A stretch of DNA of 64,000 nucleotides from Lutibacter sp. (GTDB taxonomy: Bacteria > Bacteroidota > Bacteroidia > Flavobacteriales > Flavobacteriaceae). Both the position numbers and the translations under genes were made by a program. Below are positions 33,930 to 42,774 of the stretch, piece by piece; the stretch's first letter is position 1, and every line of letters begins with the position of its first letter. Below the pieces are notes generated by a model, which saw nothing but the letters and a program-made list of their open reading frames with translations, was not told where the DNA came from and did no database searches. Where the stretch lies: contig JAKIVA010000005.1 in NCBI GenBank assembly GCA_021647265.1, forward strand, positions 20,617 to 84,616, in the 5' to 3' direction.

Positions 33930-34478
33930 CTCAGGATTTTTAGGCGCATTTGCCCAAATTTGGTATTCGCCTCCAAACTCTAACAATTGATTTTTCCACA
34001 AGTCATTACTTTTTACGTTAAATAAATTTGGGTATTTATTATCAACAACAATCCATGTAGATTCGTTGAGTTCATCATTTAATTGAGAAACGGACCAACC
34101 AGAGTAACCTAAGAAAAATCGTATGTCAGTAGGTTTTATGCTTTTATCATTTAATAATTTAGAGAGCGCATTAAAATCACCTCCCCAATAAATATCTTTG
34201 TCTATTTTTATACTGTTAGGAATTAGATGTGGTAGTTTGTGAATAAAATATAAATTTTCCTGTTCAACAGGACCACCACTGTATATGGTGAAATCACAGT
34301 TAATGGTAGGAATTAAATCACTTAAAACAAACTTAGTAACTTTGTTTAGGATAAACCCAACATACCCATCTTCATTGTGTTCAGTTAAATAAATGACCGA
34401 TCGATTAAACGCTCTATCGTTTAATATTGATGGCTCAGAGACTAGTAATTTCCCCTTAGAAGGATTAAGTTCTATCAT
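33921..34478 (-). CDS. YqgE/AlgH family protein
   Basis: A 185-residue protein of the UPF0301 (YqgE/AlgH) family. The conserved opening SKGKLLVSEPSILNDRAFNR and HNEDGYVGFILNK are both clear, as is YSGGPVEQENLYFIH and the FLGYSGWSVSQL segment. The function of the family is not established, though AlgH was tied to alginate regulation in Pseudomonas. The start at 34478 matches the family's N-terminus. It converges with the aminotransferase gene; a terminator-like hairpin belonging to the HU gene lies upstream. Confidence 0.92.
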   Translation of the reverse strand: MIELNPSKGKLLVSEPSILNDRAFNRSVIYLTEHNEDGYVGFILNKVTKFVLSDLIPTINCDFTIYSGGPVEQENLYFIHKLPHLIPNSIKIDKDIYWGGDFNALSKLLNDKSIKPTDIRFFLGYSGWSVSQLNDELNESTWIVVDNKYPNLFNVKSNDLWKNQLLEFGGEYQIWANAPKNPELN

Positions 34479-34519
34479 AAATTTTTCACTTATTTATCTA
34501 AATATAGTAGAAATATATC

Positions 34520-34554
34520 AAAAAAAAAACTCTCTAAAGTTTTAGAGAGTTTTT
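34520..34554 (-). terminator. rho-independent terminator of the HU gene
   Basis: Stem ACTCTCTAAA / TTTAGAGAGT with a 2-nt loop; on the minus strand it is followed by a run of nine T. It lies 27 bp after the HU stop codon. Confidence 0.85.
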
Positions 34555-34581
34555 AAGTAATAAGAAGTAATTCTTATATAG

Positions 34582-34854
34582 TTAGTTTACAGCACTACTA
34601 AATCCAGCACCAGCTTTAAATTTAACAACATTTTTTGCTGCAATTTTAATACTTTTCCCAGTTTGAGGATTTCTTCCAGTTCTGGCTGCTCTCTTAGAGA
34701 TAGACCAAGTTCCCCATCCAACTAATGCAACTTTTTCACCTTTTTTAAGAGTATTGGTTACATTTTCTGTTAATGATTCTAGAGCTGCTTTTGCTGCTGC
34801 TTTTGTGATACCAGCATCAGCTGCCATTGCATCAATTAAATCTGATTTGTTCAT
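34582..34854 (-). CDS. HU family DNA-binding protein
   Basis: A 90-residue histone-like protein that bends DNA and compacts the nucleoid. MNKSDLIDAMAADAGITKAA forms the helical dimerisation part, and the beta-arm segment RAARTGRNPQTGKSIKIAAK contains the RNP DNA-intercalating tip. The C-terminus is FKAGAGFSSAV. A full Bacteroidota promoter precedes it and a strong terminator follows, as expected for an abundant single-gene transcript. Confidence 0.95.
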   Translation of the reverse strand: MNKSDLIDAMAADAGITKAAAKAALESLTENVTNTLKKGEKVALVGWGTWSISKRAARTGRNPQTGKSIKIAAKNVVKFKAGAGFSSAVN

Positions 34855-34907
34855 AATCTAAATTTTTAAATTAATTGGTTAAACATATTTCGCTATTAAA
34901 AGCTTAA

Positions 34908-34937
34908 CAAAGTTATACGGAATAAGGGCTTATGCAA
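34908..34937 (-). promoter_or_regulatory. HU gene promoter (-33 TTG, -7 TAACTTTG)
   Basis: On the minus strand TTG (34937-34935), exactly 19 bp, then TAACTTTG (34915-34908). Leader about 46 nt. Confidence 0.7.
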
Positions 34938-35042
34938 GTTTTAACAAGAAAAAATGACTTTTTTGTTGATAAATGATACTAAATGTTAATAACCTAGCTT
35001 ATTTTTATTAAAAAAACCTTGAAGCCCCTTAAAATATTGACT

Positions 35043-35987
35043 TTATTGTAGTATTGCATTTTTGTAAAATGTAAAACCGTTTAATAAACTTTTAGCATCC
35101 ATTTTTCGTTTGCCTGCTAATTGTAAACTTTTAATAATAAGAAACCCTTTTTTTACAGCAACCTTAATTTCACTTTTTGAACTTACCACTGTTCCAACTT
35201 TATAATGATGTGTAGCAGCTTCTTTTGCTACATCATATATTTTTACTTTTATCTTTTCATTATTATTTACAAGCATTGTCCAAGCAGTTGGGTATGGGTT
35301 TAAACCTCTTATTAAGTTGTATATTGTAGCTAACGGTTCATCCCAATTAATTTTACAAGTTTCAGTGTATATTTTTGGTGCTAATTTGCTTTCAATTGCT
35401 ATTTGTTTGTGTGTTTTAACTGTATTTTGTTGAATTTGAGAAACTGTTTCAACAACTAATTTACTTCCAACGTGCATTAATTTATTGTGTAGTTGCCCAA
35501 CTGTTTCATCACTATCAATGGCAACCTCTTTCTGTAAAATAATATGTCCAGTATCAATTTTTTCATCAATAAAAAAGGTGGTAACGCCTGTTTTGGTTTC
35601 TCCATTAATGATTGCCCAGTGAATTGGAGCTGCACCTCTGTAATTAGGTAGTAGTGATGCGTGTAAATTAAATGTTCCGTATTTTGGTAATTGCCAAACT
35701 ACTTTAGGTAACATTCTAAATGCAACAACCACTTGTAAATTAGCATTCAAGTGCTGTAGTTTATCTATAAATTCTTCACTTTTAAGATTTGTAGGTTGTA
35801 AAATTGTGAGGTTTTGTTTTAAAGCATACTTTTTTACAGCAGATTCTTGTACTTTTCTACCTCTGCCAGCAGGTTTATCAGCTGCAGTTATAACTCCTAC
35901 AATAGTAAACTTAGCAACAATTAATGCTTCCAAAATTGCAACAGCAAAATCAGGTGTTCCCATAAATACAATTCTCAAATCTCTCAT
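35043..35987 (-). CDS. fmt: methionyl-tRNA formyltransferase
   Basis: A 314-residue enzyme that formylates the methionine on initiator tRNA. The N-terminal formyltransferase domain starts with IVFMGTPDFAVAILE and carries the catalytic Asn-His region as NLHASLLPNYRGAAPIHWAI (about 108-127), with an Asp in the following INGETKTGVTTFFID segment. The C-terminal tRNA-binding domain begins near residue 205. Its start codon overlaps the recQ stop by 4 bp, so it is translationally coupled at the end of the ATPase-recQ-fmt operon. Confidence 0.96.
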   Translation of the reverse strand: MRDLRIVFMGTPDFAVAILEALIVAKFTIVGVITAADKPAGRGRKVQESAVKKYALKQNLTILQPTNLKSEEFIDKLQHLNANLQVVVAFRMLPKVVWQLPKYGTFNLHASLLPNYRGAAPIHWAIINGETKTGVTTFFIDEKIDTGHIILQKEVAIDSDETVGQLHNKLMHVGSKLVVETVSQIQQNTVKTHKQIAIESKLAPKIYTETCKINWDEPLATIYNLIRGLNPYPTAWTMLVNNNEKIKVKIYDVAKEAATHHYKVGTVVSSKSEIKVAVKKGFLIIKSLQLAGKRKMDAKSLLNGFTFYKNAILQ

Positions 35988-37882
35988 GAAACGTTTAATT
36001 TAAATTTATTTTGCGAAGTTATTGTTATTTTATTTTTTTCTAATAGTATTTTTAATGAATTTAAAATGTCACTTTCTGAATGATTTAAAAAAGTTGTTAG
36101 TTCTTGAGAGGAGTACGGTTGTTTCTTTAAAACATTTATAATATGTTCAAGTATAAGTGGAGAGAGGTTGCCGGCTCTTTCTTTTGCTAAACAATTATCA
36201 CAAGTTCCACAAGGGCTTGTTAGAATTTCATTAAAATAGGAAAGTAATTGAATGTTTCTACAAGTTTTAGTGTCTTCTATATAAGAAATTACAGCTTTTA
36301 GTTTTTCACGTTTTAGATTATTTTGTTGTTCAATATTTTCTGAAATAGCATTTATGGTATGTTTATCATCTCTGGGAACTAAAAACGATAATTTTGAAGT
36401 TGTATTTTTATGATTATAACTTACAAGGCCATTTGTGTGCAACTCATTCAATTGTTTAACAATGCTATTTTTTGTACAATTTAGTTTTTTTGAAAGCGTA
36501 TATTCGTTTATTATGGTATAATGGTCAAATATACCACCATAACTTCTTAAAATTAATTTAATTAATTTACTATTTGAGGGTTTTTGGTTTATGTACTCAA
36601 AAACGTTGGAATTACTCACCAAGAATTTTAAGGTAGATTTTTTGTTGTAATTCTCATCTAAAAATAAAATATTTTCTCTTTCTAAAACCTTAATGGCGTT
36701 GTAAGTTTGTAACAATTTTAAGTTATAAGTATAGCAAAATTCTTGCAACGAAAAATCAAAAAGTTTAGAAGGTGTTTCCCCTAATGCAATTGCATAATAT
36801 TGATTTAGATGATGGTATGTATTCTTTACAATTTTTGTTGAAGCTAAATTTGCTGTAAACCTAGTTGAAGCATCAAATATATTAGATTTATTTGTTAAAA
36901 GTATTGAATAGGCCGTTTTATCATCTCTTCCAGCTCTCCCTGCCTCCTGAATAAAATTCTCTAAACTATTAGGTATGTTTATGTGTACAACAGCTCTTAC
37001 ATCGGGTTTGTCAATACCCATTCCAAATGCATTAGTGGCAACCATTATGGGAGTTTCATTTTTCATCCATTTAGTATATGCCGTATTTTTTTGTTCAGAA
37101 GATAAGCCTCCATGGTAAAAACTACTTTTAAAATTATTTTTCAATAAAAAATCACAAACTTCTTTTGTTTGTTTTCTACTATTCGTGTAGATAATTAATG
37201 AAGCATTTATTTTGCGTACTATTTGAAGTATTTTGCCATAAATATCTTCAGTGGTTATTACATTATAATTTAAATTATTTCGTTGAAAAGATTTTTTAAA
37301 TAATAATGCATTGTCAATTTCTAAATTTTGCTGAATATCATCTAATACCTTTTGTGTAGCAGTGGCGGTTAAAGCCATAAAAACGGCGTTAGGCTGTAAT
37401 TCCTTTAAAATTTTTAACTGCAGGTATGAAGGTCTAAAATCGTGTCCCCACTCAGAAATACAGTGAGCTTCATCTATGGCAATAATAGAAACATTCAATT
37501 GCTTAATTTTTTCCTGAATTAAGGGCGATTGTAATTTTTCAGGCGATAGGTACAAAAATTTAAAACCTCCAAACTGTAAATTGTCAAAAGCAGTAATAAT
37601 TTGATCTTGGTTTAATTGAGAAGTTAAAGCAATGGCTTTAATTTTTTTTTGCTTTAAGCTGTTAACCTGATCTTGAATTAATGCGATTAAAGGAGAGATA
37701 ACAATACAAACACCATCTATAAGCATTGTAGGAATTTGATAACAAAGCGATTTTCCGCCGCCGGTTGGTAGTAAAACAACGGTATTTTTTTTATTTAACG
37801 TCGCTTCAATAATTTTTTCTTGAGGATACTTAAATTGGGAATAACCCCAATAATTTTTTAGTATGTCAAGAGGTGTATCCAT
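35984..37882 (-). CDS. recQ: RecQ family ATP-dependent DNA helicase
   Basis: A 632-residue 3'-5' DNA helicase for recombination and fork repair. Motifs: PQEKIIEA, Walker A LLPTGGGKSLCYQ (about 35-47), DEAHCISEWGHDFRPSY with the RecQ aromatic-rich loop, TATATQ, and motif VI QEAGRAGRD. The zinc-binding domain follows (CRN...CGTCDNC), then a winged helix. A HRDC domain at the C-terminus is not apparent, as in many shorter RecQ proteins. It overlaps the ATPase gene upstream by 1 bp and fmt downstream by 4 bp. Confidence 0.95.
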   Translation of the reverse strand: MDTPLDILKNYWGYSQFKYPQEKIIEATLNKKNTVVLLPTGGGKSLCYQIPTMLIDGVCIVISPLIALIQDQVNSLKQKKIKAIALTSQLNQDQIITAFDNLQFGGFKFLYLSPEKLQSPLIQEKIKQLNVSIIAIDEAHCISEWGHDFRPSYLQLKILKELQPNAVFMALTATATQKVLDDIQQNLEIDNALLFKKSFQRNNLNYNVITTEDIYGKILQIVRKINASLIIYTNSRKQTKEVCDFLLKNNFKSSFYHGGLSSEQKNTAYTKWMKNETPIMVATNAFGMGIDKPDVRAVVHINIPNSLENFIQEAGRAGRDDKTAYSILLTNKSNIFDASTRFTANLASTKIVKNTYHHLNQYYAIALGETPSKLFDFSLQEFCYTYNLKLLQTYNAIKVLERENILFLDENYNKKSTLKFLVSNSNVFEYINQKPSNSKLIKLILRSYGGIFDHYTIINEYTLSKKLNCTKNSIVKQLNELHTNGLVSYNHKNTTSKLSFLVPRDDKHTINAISENIEQQNNLKREKLKAVISYIEDTKTCRNIQLLSYFNEILTSPCGTCDNCLAKERAGNLSPLILEHIINVLKKQPYSSQELTTFLNHSESDILNSLKILLEKNKITITSQNKFKLNVS

Positions 37883-38415
37883 TATTTAATACACGCTAAA
37901 ATAAAATTTGTTCTATCTTCAATACTACCGGTAGGTACTTCAATAATGTTATAATTTAAGTCTTTATAAGTGCGTTCTAAATGATTGTGAATAGCCAAAG
38001 CCTGTTCAAAATTTTCATAACGTACGTTGTCTGAAATATAAATTTCTTCCCAAGGTGGCATTAAAAAAATATAATTATACCTATAAAGATTACTTTTGTT
38101 AATATAAGAGTTTGGATAATCAACACTCATATAATTCATGTAAGCATGAACATCAGGGATTCCTCTGTCAAAAAAAACAAATTTTTCGTTTTTTTTCTCA
38201 GCTTCAATATATTGGTTTACACGCCCTTCCAATAATAATTCACTAAATAACAAAGGATTTGTTAAAAATAGTTGTTCGGTTCCCTTTCTTCTAGCATTTA
38301 GAGTAACCTCTCTAGAGATTTCTGTCATACACATAAAATTGCGTTTAATTAACGCTTCAATAACGGTAGTTTTTCCAGTTCCAGGCCCTCCTGTGATAAC
38401 TATTTTTTGTTGCAT
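37882..38415 (-). CDS. NadR-like P-loop ATPase (AAA_28 type)
   Basis: A 177-residue P-loop NTPase: Walker A is VITGGPGTGKTTVIEAL (residues 5-21), then the RNFMCMTEISREV segment and the Walker-B-like FVFFDRGIPDVHAYM (about 78-92). The group is often annotated as AAA family ATPase and resembles nucleoside or nicotinamide-riboside kinases in the P-loop and lid, but the substrate is unknown. It is first in the operon with recQ and fmt. Its ATG is only 3 bp after a perfect -7 box, so the mRNA may have almost no leader. Confidence 0.8.
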   Translation of the reverse strand: MQQKIVITGGPGTGKTTVIEALIKRNFMCMTEISREVTLNARRKGTEQLFLTNPLLFSELLLEGRVNQYIEAEKKNEKFVFFDRGIPDVHAYMNYMSVDYPNSYINKSNLYRYNYIFLMPPWEEIYISDNVRYENFEQALAIHNHLERTYKDLNYNIIEVPTGSIEDRTNFILACIK

Positions 38416-38419
38416 AGTG

Positions 38420-38427
38420 CAAAAATA
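38420..38427 (-). promoter_or_regulatory. -7 promoter box for the ATPase-recQ-fmt operon
   Basis: TATTTTTG followed by C on the minus strand, perfect consensus, only 4 bp before the ATG. Transcription would start at or next to the start codon. Confidence 0.5.
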
Positions 38428-38501
38428 AATTATTCAGTAAATTATACTAGAAATAATGATGTAATTTTGTCAGATTAATATTAACAATGGTAAGGTGGTA
38501 T

Positions 38502-38509
38502 TATATTTG
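38502..38509 (+). promoter_or_regulatory. -7 promoter box for the DUF493 gene
   Basis: TATATTTG, perfect TAnnTTTG, 21 bp before the start codon. Confidence 0.5.
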
Positions 38510-38530
38510 AACACATAATTTAAAAATAAT

Positions 38531-38812
38531 ATGGATAAAAAAGAGCAATTTTATAAAAATTTAAAAAAAAAATTAAGGGAAGACACTACGTTTCCAACAA
38601 AATACCTCTTTAAATTTATTGTTCCAGCGAAAGAGGATTTAATAATACAAGTTGAGAACATTTTTGATTACACGGGGGCTGTAATAACTAAAACTTCTTC
38701 TAAAACAGGTAAATATGTAAGTTTATCAGTACTAGTGGTTATGGAAAAAGCAGATAATATTATTGCAAAATATAAAGAGGCTGAAAAAGTAGAAGGCATT
38801 ATTTCTTTGTGA
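38531..38812 (+). CDS. DUF493 (YbeD-like) family protein
   Basis: A 93-residue cytoplasmic protein of the YbeD/DUF493 family, a ferredoxin-like fold: FPTKYLFKFIVPAKEDLIIQV, then TKTSSKTGKYVSLSVLVVM with the conserved glycine-lysine turn. The function is not established; in E. coli it is next to lipoate synthesis genes, but here it is not. No clear partner gene. Confidence 0.88.
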   Translation: MDKKEQFYKNLKKKLREDTTFPTKYLFKFIVPAKEDLIIQVENIFDYTGAVITKTSSKTGKYVSLSVLVVMEKADNIIAKYKEAEKVEGIISL

Positions 38813-38913
38813 TTACTTTAACATGATAAAAAAAAATATAAAATATATTGCAACGTTTTAGAATAAATATGAATTTAGCACTTTTATTATTTTAGCAACA
38901 AAATAAGTATTTT

Positions 38914-40521
38914 ATGAAGCTTAAATATGTACTTGTAACATTACTTTTTATAGTTCTCAAAACTTTTTCACAAGAAAGTAAAAAAGTATTATTTACTATT
39001 GATAATGAGCCTTTTTACACGCAAGAATTTTTAACTATTTATAAAAAAAATTTAAAAATAGTTGATAATTCAAAAATAGATATTCAAGATTATTTACTAT
39101 TATTTATTAATTATAAGTTAAAAGTTAAAGAAGCTAAATTCTTAGGTCTTGATACCATTCAAAAGTTTAAAAATGAACTAAAAAAGTATAAAGAGGCTTT
39201 AATTTTACCGTACTTAAAGGACAAAGATGTTACTGAAAAATTAGTGATAGAGGCTTATAATAGGTTAAAGAAAGAGGTAAATGTTAGTCACATTTTAATT
39301 CCTTTAAAGCAAATGGCTTCGGCTAAAGACACCTTAGAGGTTTACAATACTTTAATAGAAGCTAGAAATTTAATTATTGAAGGAAATGATTTTGCTAAAA
39401 TAGCAAAACGCTATTCAAAAGACCCAACAGTTCAGCAAGATGGAGGAGAAGTTGGCTATTTTACGGCATTACAAATGGTATACCCCTTTGAAAATAAAGC
39501 ATTCTCGACTCCAGTAGGACAAGTTTCAATGCCTTTTAAAACAAAGTTTGGATATCATATTTTAAAAGTAAATGCTATTAGAGATTCTAGAGGTGAGGTG
39601 GAAGTTGCGCATATAATGTTTCGAAAAAATAATGCGAATGCCAAAAAATTAATAGACTCAGTTTACAATGAACTGTTGAATAATAGTAACGTTTCTTTTG
39701 CAGAAATAGCTAAAAAGCTATCTGAAGACAGAACAAGTGGCGTAAAAGGAGGGAAGCTCAATAAGTTTGGGTCGGGAAGAATGATTGAAGATTTTGCAAA
39801 TGTTGCTTTTTCAATAAAAAATGAAGGAGATATATCAAAGCCATTTCAAACTCAATTTGGATGGCATATTATAAAGTTATTGAAGAAATATCCAATTAAA
39901 AATTTTGAAGAACTAAAAGATAAATTAACAAAAGAAGTTGAGAAAGATGAACGTTCAAATTTTATAGATAAATCTGTTATTAAAAAACTGTTTGAACAGT
40001 ACAAAGTGGTTGTTAATAATGAAGCGCTTCAACAGTTTGAAGTAGATGATTGGAAAACCAATTCAGAAAAATTTCAGCAAATAATTTTATCAATAAATGA
40101 GAAAAATATTTTTCAACAAAAATTTATAAACTATTTAAAATCATACATATTTATGTCTCCAAATGAGGCATTTAAAAACTTTAAAGAAAAAGAAGTACTA
40201 AATTATTACAAAGAACATATAGAATTAACAAATCCTGATTTTGCAAATACATACAAAGAATTTAAAGAAGGATTGCTTATTTTTGATTTATTAGAGAAAC
40301 AAGTTTGGGAAAAAGCAAAAAATAGTGCAGGTCTTTTGAGTTATTTTAATTTAAATAAAAGTACAAAGTACCGTCATAAAAAATTAAGTAAAATAAAAAG
40401 TACTGTAATTACAGATTATCAAAATTATTTAGAAATTGCAATGGTAAAAAAACTTCATAAAAAATATGAGGTTAAAATTAATAAATCGGAAAAAAAAAGA
40501 TTAAAGAAATTAAATTTTTAA
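38914..40521 (+). CDS. periplasmic peptidylprolyl isomerase with two parvulin domains
   Basis: A 535-residue secreted PPIase. A signal peptide (about 1-19, ending TFSQ) precedes an N-terminal chaperone-like part. Two rotamase (parvulin) domains follow: the first at about 125-220 (VSHILIPLKQ, GGEVGYFTALQMVYPFE, FGYHILKV) and the second at about 230-325 (VAHIMFRK, GGKLNKFGSGRM, FGWHIIKLL). A long Lys-rich C-terminal region has no recognisable domain. It assists folding of outer membrane or secreted proteins. It is 3 bp upstream of a related lipoprotein gene, forming a chaperone operon. Confidence 0.9.
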   Translation: MKLKYVLVTLLFIVLKTFSQESKKVLFTIDNEPFYTQEFLTIYKKNLKIVDNSKIDIQDYLLLFINYKLKVKEAKFLGLDTIQKFKNELKKYKEALILPYLKDKDVTEKLVIEAYNRLKKEVNVSHILIPLKQMASAKDTLEVYNTLIEARNLIIEGNDFAKIAKRYSKDPTVQQDGGEVGYFTALQMVYPFENKAFSTPVGQVSMPFKTKFGYHILKVNAIRDSRGEVEVAHIMFRKNNANAKKLIDSVYNELLNNSNVSFAEIAKKLSEDRTSGVKGGKLNKFGSGRMIEDFANVAFSIKNEGDISKPFQTQFGWHIIKLLKKYPIKNFEELKDKLTKEVEKDERSNFIDKSVIKKLFEQYKVVVNNEALQQFEVDDWKTNSEKFQQIILSINEKNIFQQKFINYLKSYIFMSPNEAFKNFKEKEVLNYYKEHIELTNPDFANTYKEFKEGLLIFDLLEKQVWEKAKNSAGLLSYFNLNKSTKYRHKKLSKIKSTVITDYQNYLEIAMVKKLHKKYEVKINKSEKKRLKKLNF

Positions 40522-40524
40522 AAC

Positions 40525-41382
40525 TTGGAGAACTATAAATATACCTATTTAATATCGCTTGTTTTAGTATTGCAATCTTGTAATTATTTCACAATTAAAA
40601 ATGACACACGCCAACCTGTTGCTCGTGTAAATGACACGTATTTATATAAAGGCGATTTAAAAAACATTATTATTACTAAAGATATTAGTAAACAGGATAG
40701 TACCTTGTTAGTTAATAATTTTATTAATAATTGGGTTAAACAACAATTATTATTGTCTAAAGCTCAAATAAATTTAGAAAATAAAACTGAAAAATTTGAA
40801 GATCTCGTTCAAAAATACAGAGAAGATTTATTTATAAATTCATACAAGGAGGCAGTTGTAAAACAATATTTAGATACTAAAATAACAGCTGATGATATTG
40901 ATAAATTCTATGCTGAAAATAGTCAAAATTTTAAACTTAATGAAGAGTTGCTAAAACTGAAGTATATTAAAATAGGAAAGAATGTGTTAAACAAGAAGGA
41001 GTTGATAAAATTATTTAAGTCTACCAAAAAAGAAGATTTAGATAGCCTAAAAGGGAAAGAACTTTTTTTCAAATCATATCACTTAAACGATTCAATATGG
41101 GTAAAATATAGTGACCTAATTGCAAAAGTGCCAATTTTAAAAACGGTAGAAAAAAGACAATTGTTAAAAAAAGATAATTTTATTCAAAAAGAAGATTCAT
41201 TAAGCCTATATTTGGTGACTATTAAAAAGGTGTTAAAAAGAAATGAAACAGCGCCTAAAAGTTATGTAACACCTACAATTAAACAGATGATTTTACATCA
41301 AAGAAAACTATTATTATTGAGAAATATTGAAGAAACACTGATTGATGATGCAACAAAAAAACAACAATTTGAAATTTATTAA
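40525..41382 (+). CDS. SurA-like lipoprotein without a parvulin domain
   Basis: A 285-residue predicted lipoprotein. With the TTG start, residues 1-19 give a signal with the lipobox VLQSC; any later ATG would remove it. The rest resembles the chaperone part of SurA/PpiC proteins: VARVNDTYLYKGDL, a helical region and KLKYIKIGKN. The catalytic parvulin core is not visible, so it is probably a holdase-type chaperone. It lies 3 bp after the first PPIase gene and the next one starts 1 bp after its stop. Confidence 0.75.
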   Translation: MENYKYTYLISLVLVLQSCNYFTIKNDTRQPVARVNDTYLYKGDLKNIIITKDISKQDSTLLVNNFINNWVKQQLLLSKAQINLENKTEKFEDLVQKYREDLFINSYKEAVVKQYLDTKITADDIDKFYAENSQNFKLNEELLKLKYIKIGKNVLNKKELIKLFKSTKKEDLDSLKGKELFFKSYHLNDSIWVKYSDLIAKVPILKTVEKRQLLKKDNFIQKEDSLSLYLVTIKKVLKRNETAPKSYVTPTIKQMILHQRKLLLLRNIEETLIDDATKKQQFEIY

Positions 41383-41383
41383 A

Positions 41384-42772
41384 ATGAAACAACACCTAAC
41401 AATAATTGCTTTTTTGCTATTTTTTATTGGATTGAATGCTCAAGATAGCTTAAAAGTAGAAAGGAATATAAATAAGCGAATAAAAATAGATGGCGTGGCT
41501 GTAGTAGTTGGAAAAAATATAGTTTTAGACTCTGATATTGATAAATTTAAAAAAGAATTACAACAACGTACTGAAGGTAAAATAGATATTTCTAACTGTG
41601 AAATGCTTGAAGAACTTATGATACAAAAATTAATAGCACATCATGCTGTGGTTGATAGTATTGTAGCTTCTGATGTTGAAATAAACTCTGAAGTTGAGCG
41701 TAATATTTCATATTTTAAACAGCAATTAGGTTCTATTGAAAAAGTAGTTAAAATGTATGGGTTTAATGATGAAGAAGACTTGAGAAAAGAATTGTTTGAT
41801 ATTCAAAAAGAACAAATTTTAATTAGAAAAGAACGAGAAAGTATTACTGAAAAGGTTGATGTAACTCCTGAAGAAGTTAGAACGTATTACAGTAATTTAG
41901 AAAAAGATAAAAGTTTACCTGAATTTAGTGCCGAAATTGAATTGGCACAAATTGTAAAAATGATAAAACCATCAGAGGAAGAAATTAATAGAGTTATAAA
42001 TAAATTAAAGAAAATTAAAAAAGAGATTGAAGAGGGGTATAGCTTTAGGCTTAAAGCTATTATAAATTCTGACGATCCTGCTGTTTCAGGAAATGGACCA
42101 GGAGCTGGAGGGAAATATAGCATAACACGTGATGCTAATTTTATAAAAGAATTTAAAGAAGTAGCCTTTAGTTTAGATGAAGGAGAAATTTCAGATCCTT
42201 TTGAATCTGGTTTTGGATTTCATATTATTCAGGTTGAAAAAATTAAAGGTCAGGAACGAGATGTACGACATATATTAATTCAGCCAAAAATAAGTGAAGC
42301 TGAATTGAAAGCCTCTAAAGATGAATTGGAGAAAATTCGGGAACAAATTTTAAAAGGAGAAATTACTTTTGAGGAAGCAGTATTAAAATATTCTGATGAT
42401 AAAGAAACTAAAAATAACAAAGGACTTATTTTAAATCCTCAAACAAATGATACTAAATTTAATTTAACACGTATGGACCCAACGTTATACGGTAGAGTTA
42501 GTAATTTAAAAGAAGGAGAAATTACCCATGCTTTTTATGATGAAATTAGAGGTGAATCAAAAATGTTTAAAATAATTTTATTAAAAAGTAAAGTGGAAGC
42601 TCACAAAGCAAGTTTTACTAAAGATTATGAAAAAATTCAACAATTAACGTTACAGAAAAAGAAGGAAGAAACAGTTGAAAAATGGGCGAAAGATAAAATT
42701 GTTGATACCTATATTAAAATAAATAAGGACTTTAAAAAATGTGACTTTAAAAATAATTGGAAAAAAGAATAA
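41384..42772 (+). CDS. SurA-type peptidylprolyl isomerase with two parvulin domains
   Basis: A secreted PPIase of 462 residues from the ATG at 41384. That start gives a clean signal peptide (MKQHLTIIAFLLFF, cleavage after LNA near residue 20). An earlier in-frame ATG at 41342 lies inside the previous gene and adds a charged stretch that would spoil it. A SurA-like N-terminal part (IDGVAVVVGKNIVLDSDIDKF), one parvulin domain at about 160-255 (EIELAQIVKM, GKYSI, FGFHIIQVEK) and a second more diverged one at about 260-370 (VRHILIQPKIS) follow. Likely the main SurA of this organism, delivering outer membrane proteins to the Bam complex. Confidence 0.88.
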   Translation: MKQHLTIIAFLLFFIGLNAQDSLKVERNINKRIKIDGVAVVVGKNIVLDSDIDKFKKELQQRTEGKIDISNCEMLEELMIQKLIAHHAVVDSIVASDVEINSEVERNISYFKQQLGSIEKVVKMYGFNDEEDLRKELFDIQKEQILIRKERESITEKVDVTPEEVRTYYSNLEKDKSLPEFSAEIELAQIVKMIKPSEEEINRVINKLKKIKKEIEEGYSFRLKAIINSDDPAVSGNGPGAGGKYSITRDANFIKEFKEVAFSLDEGEISDPFESGFGFHIIQVEKIKGQERDVRHILIQPKISEAELKASKDELEKIREQILKGEITFEEAVLKYSDDKETKNNKGLILNPQTNDTKFNLTRMDPTLYGRVSNLKEGEITHAFYDEIRGESKMFKIILLKSKVEAHKASFTKDYEKIQQLTLQKKKEETVEKWAKDKIVDTYIKINKDFKKCDFKNNWKKE

Positions 42773-42774
42773 CG

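Noticed and set aside
41342..41383. Earlier start for the third SurA-like gene
   Set aside because: It lies inside the previous gene and would put charged residues before the signal peptide.
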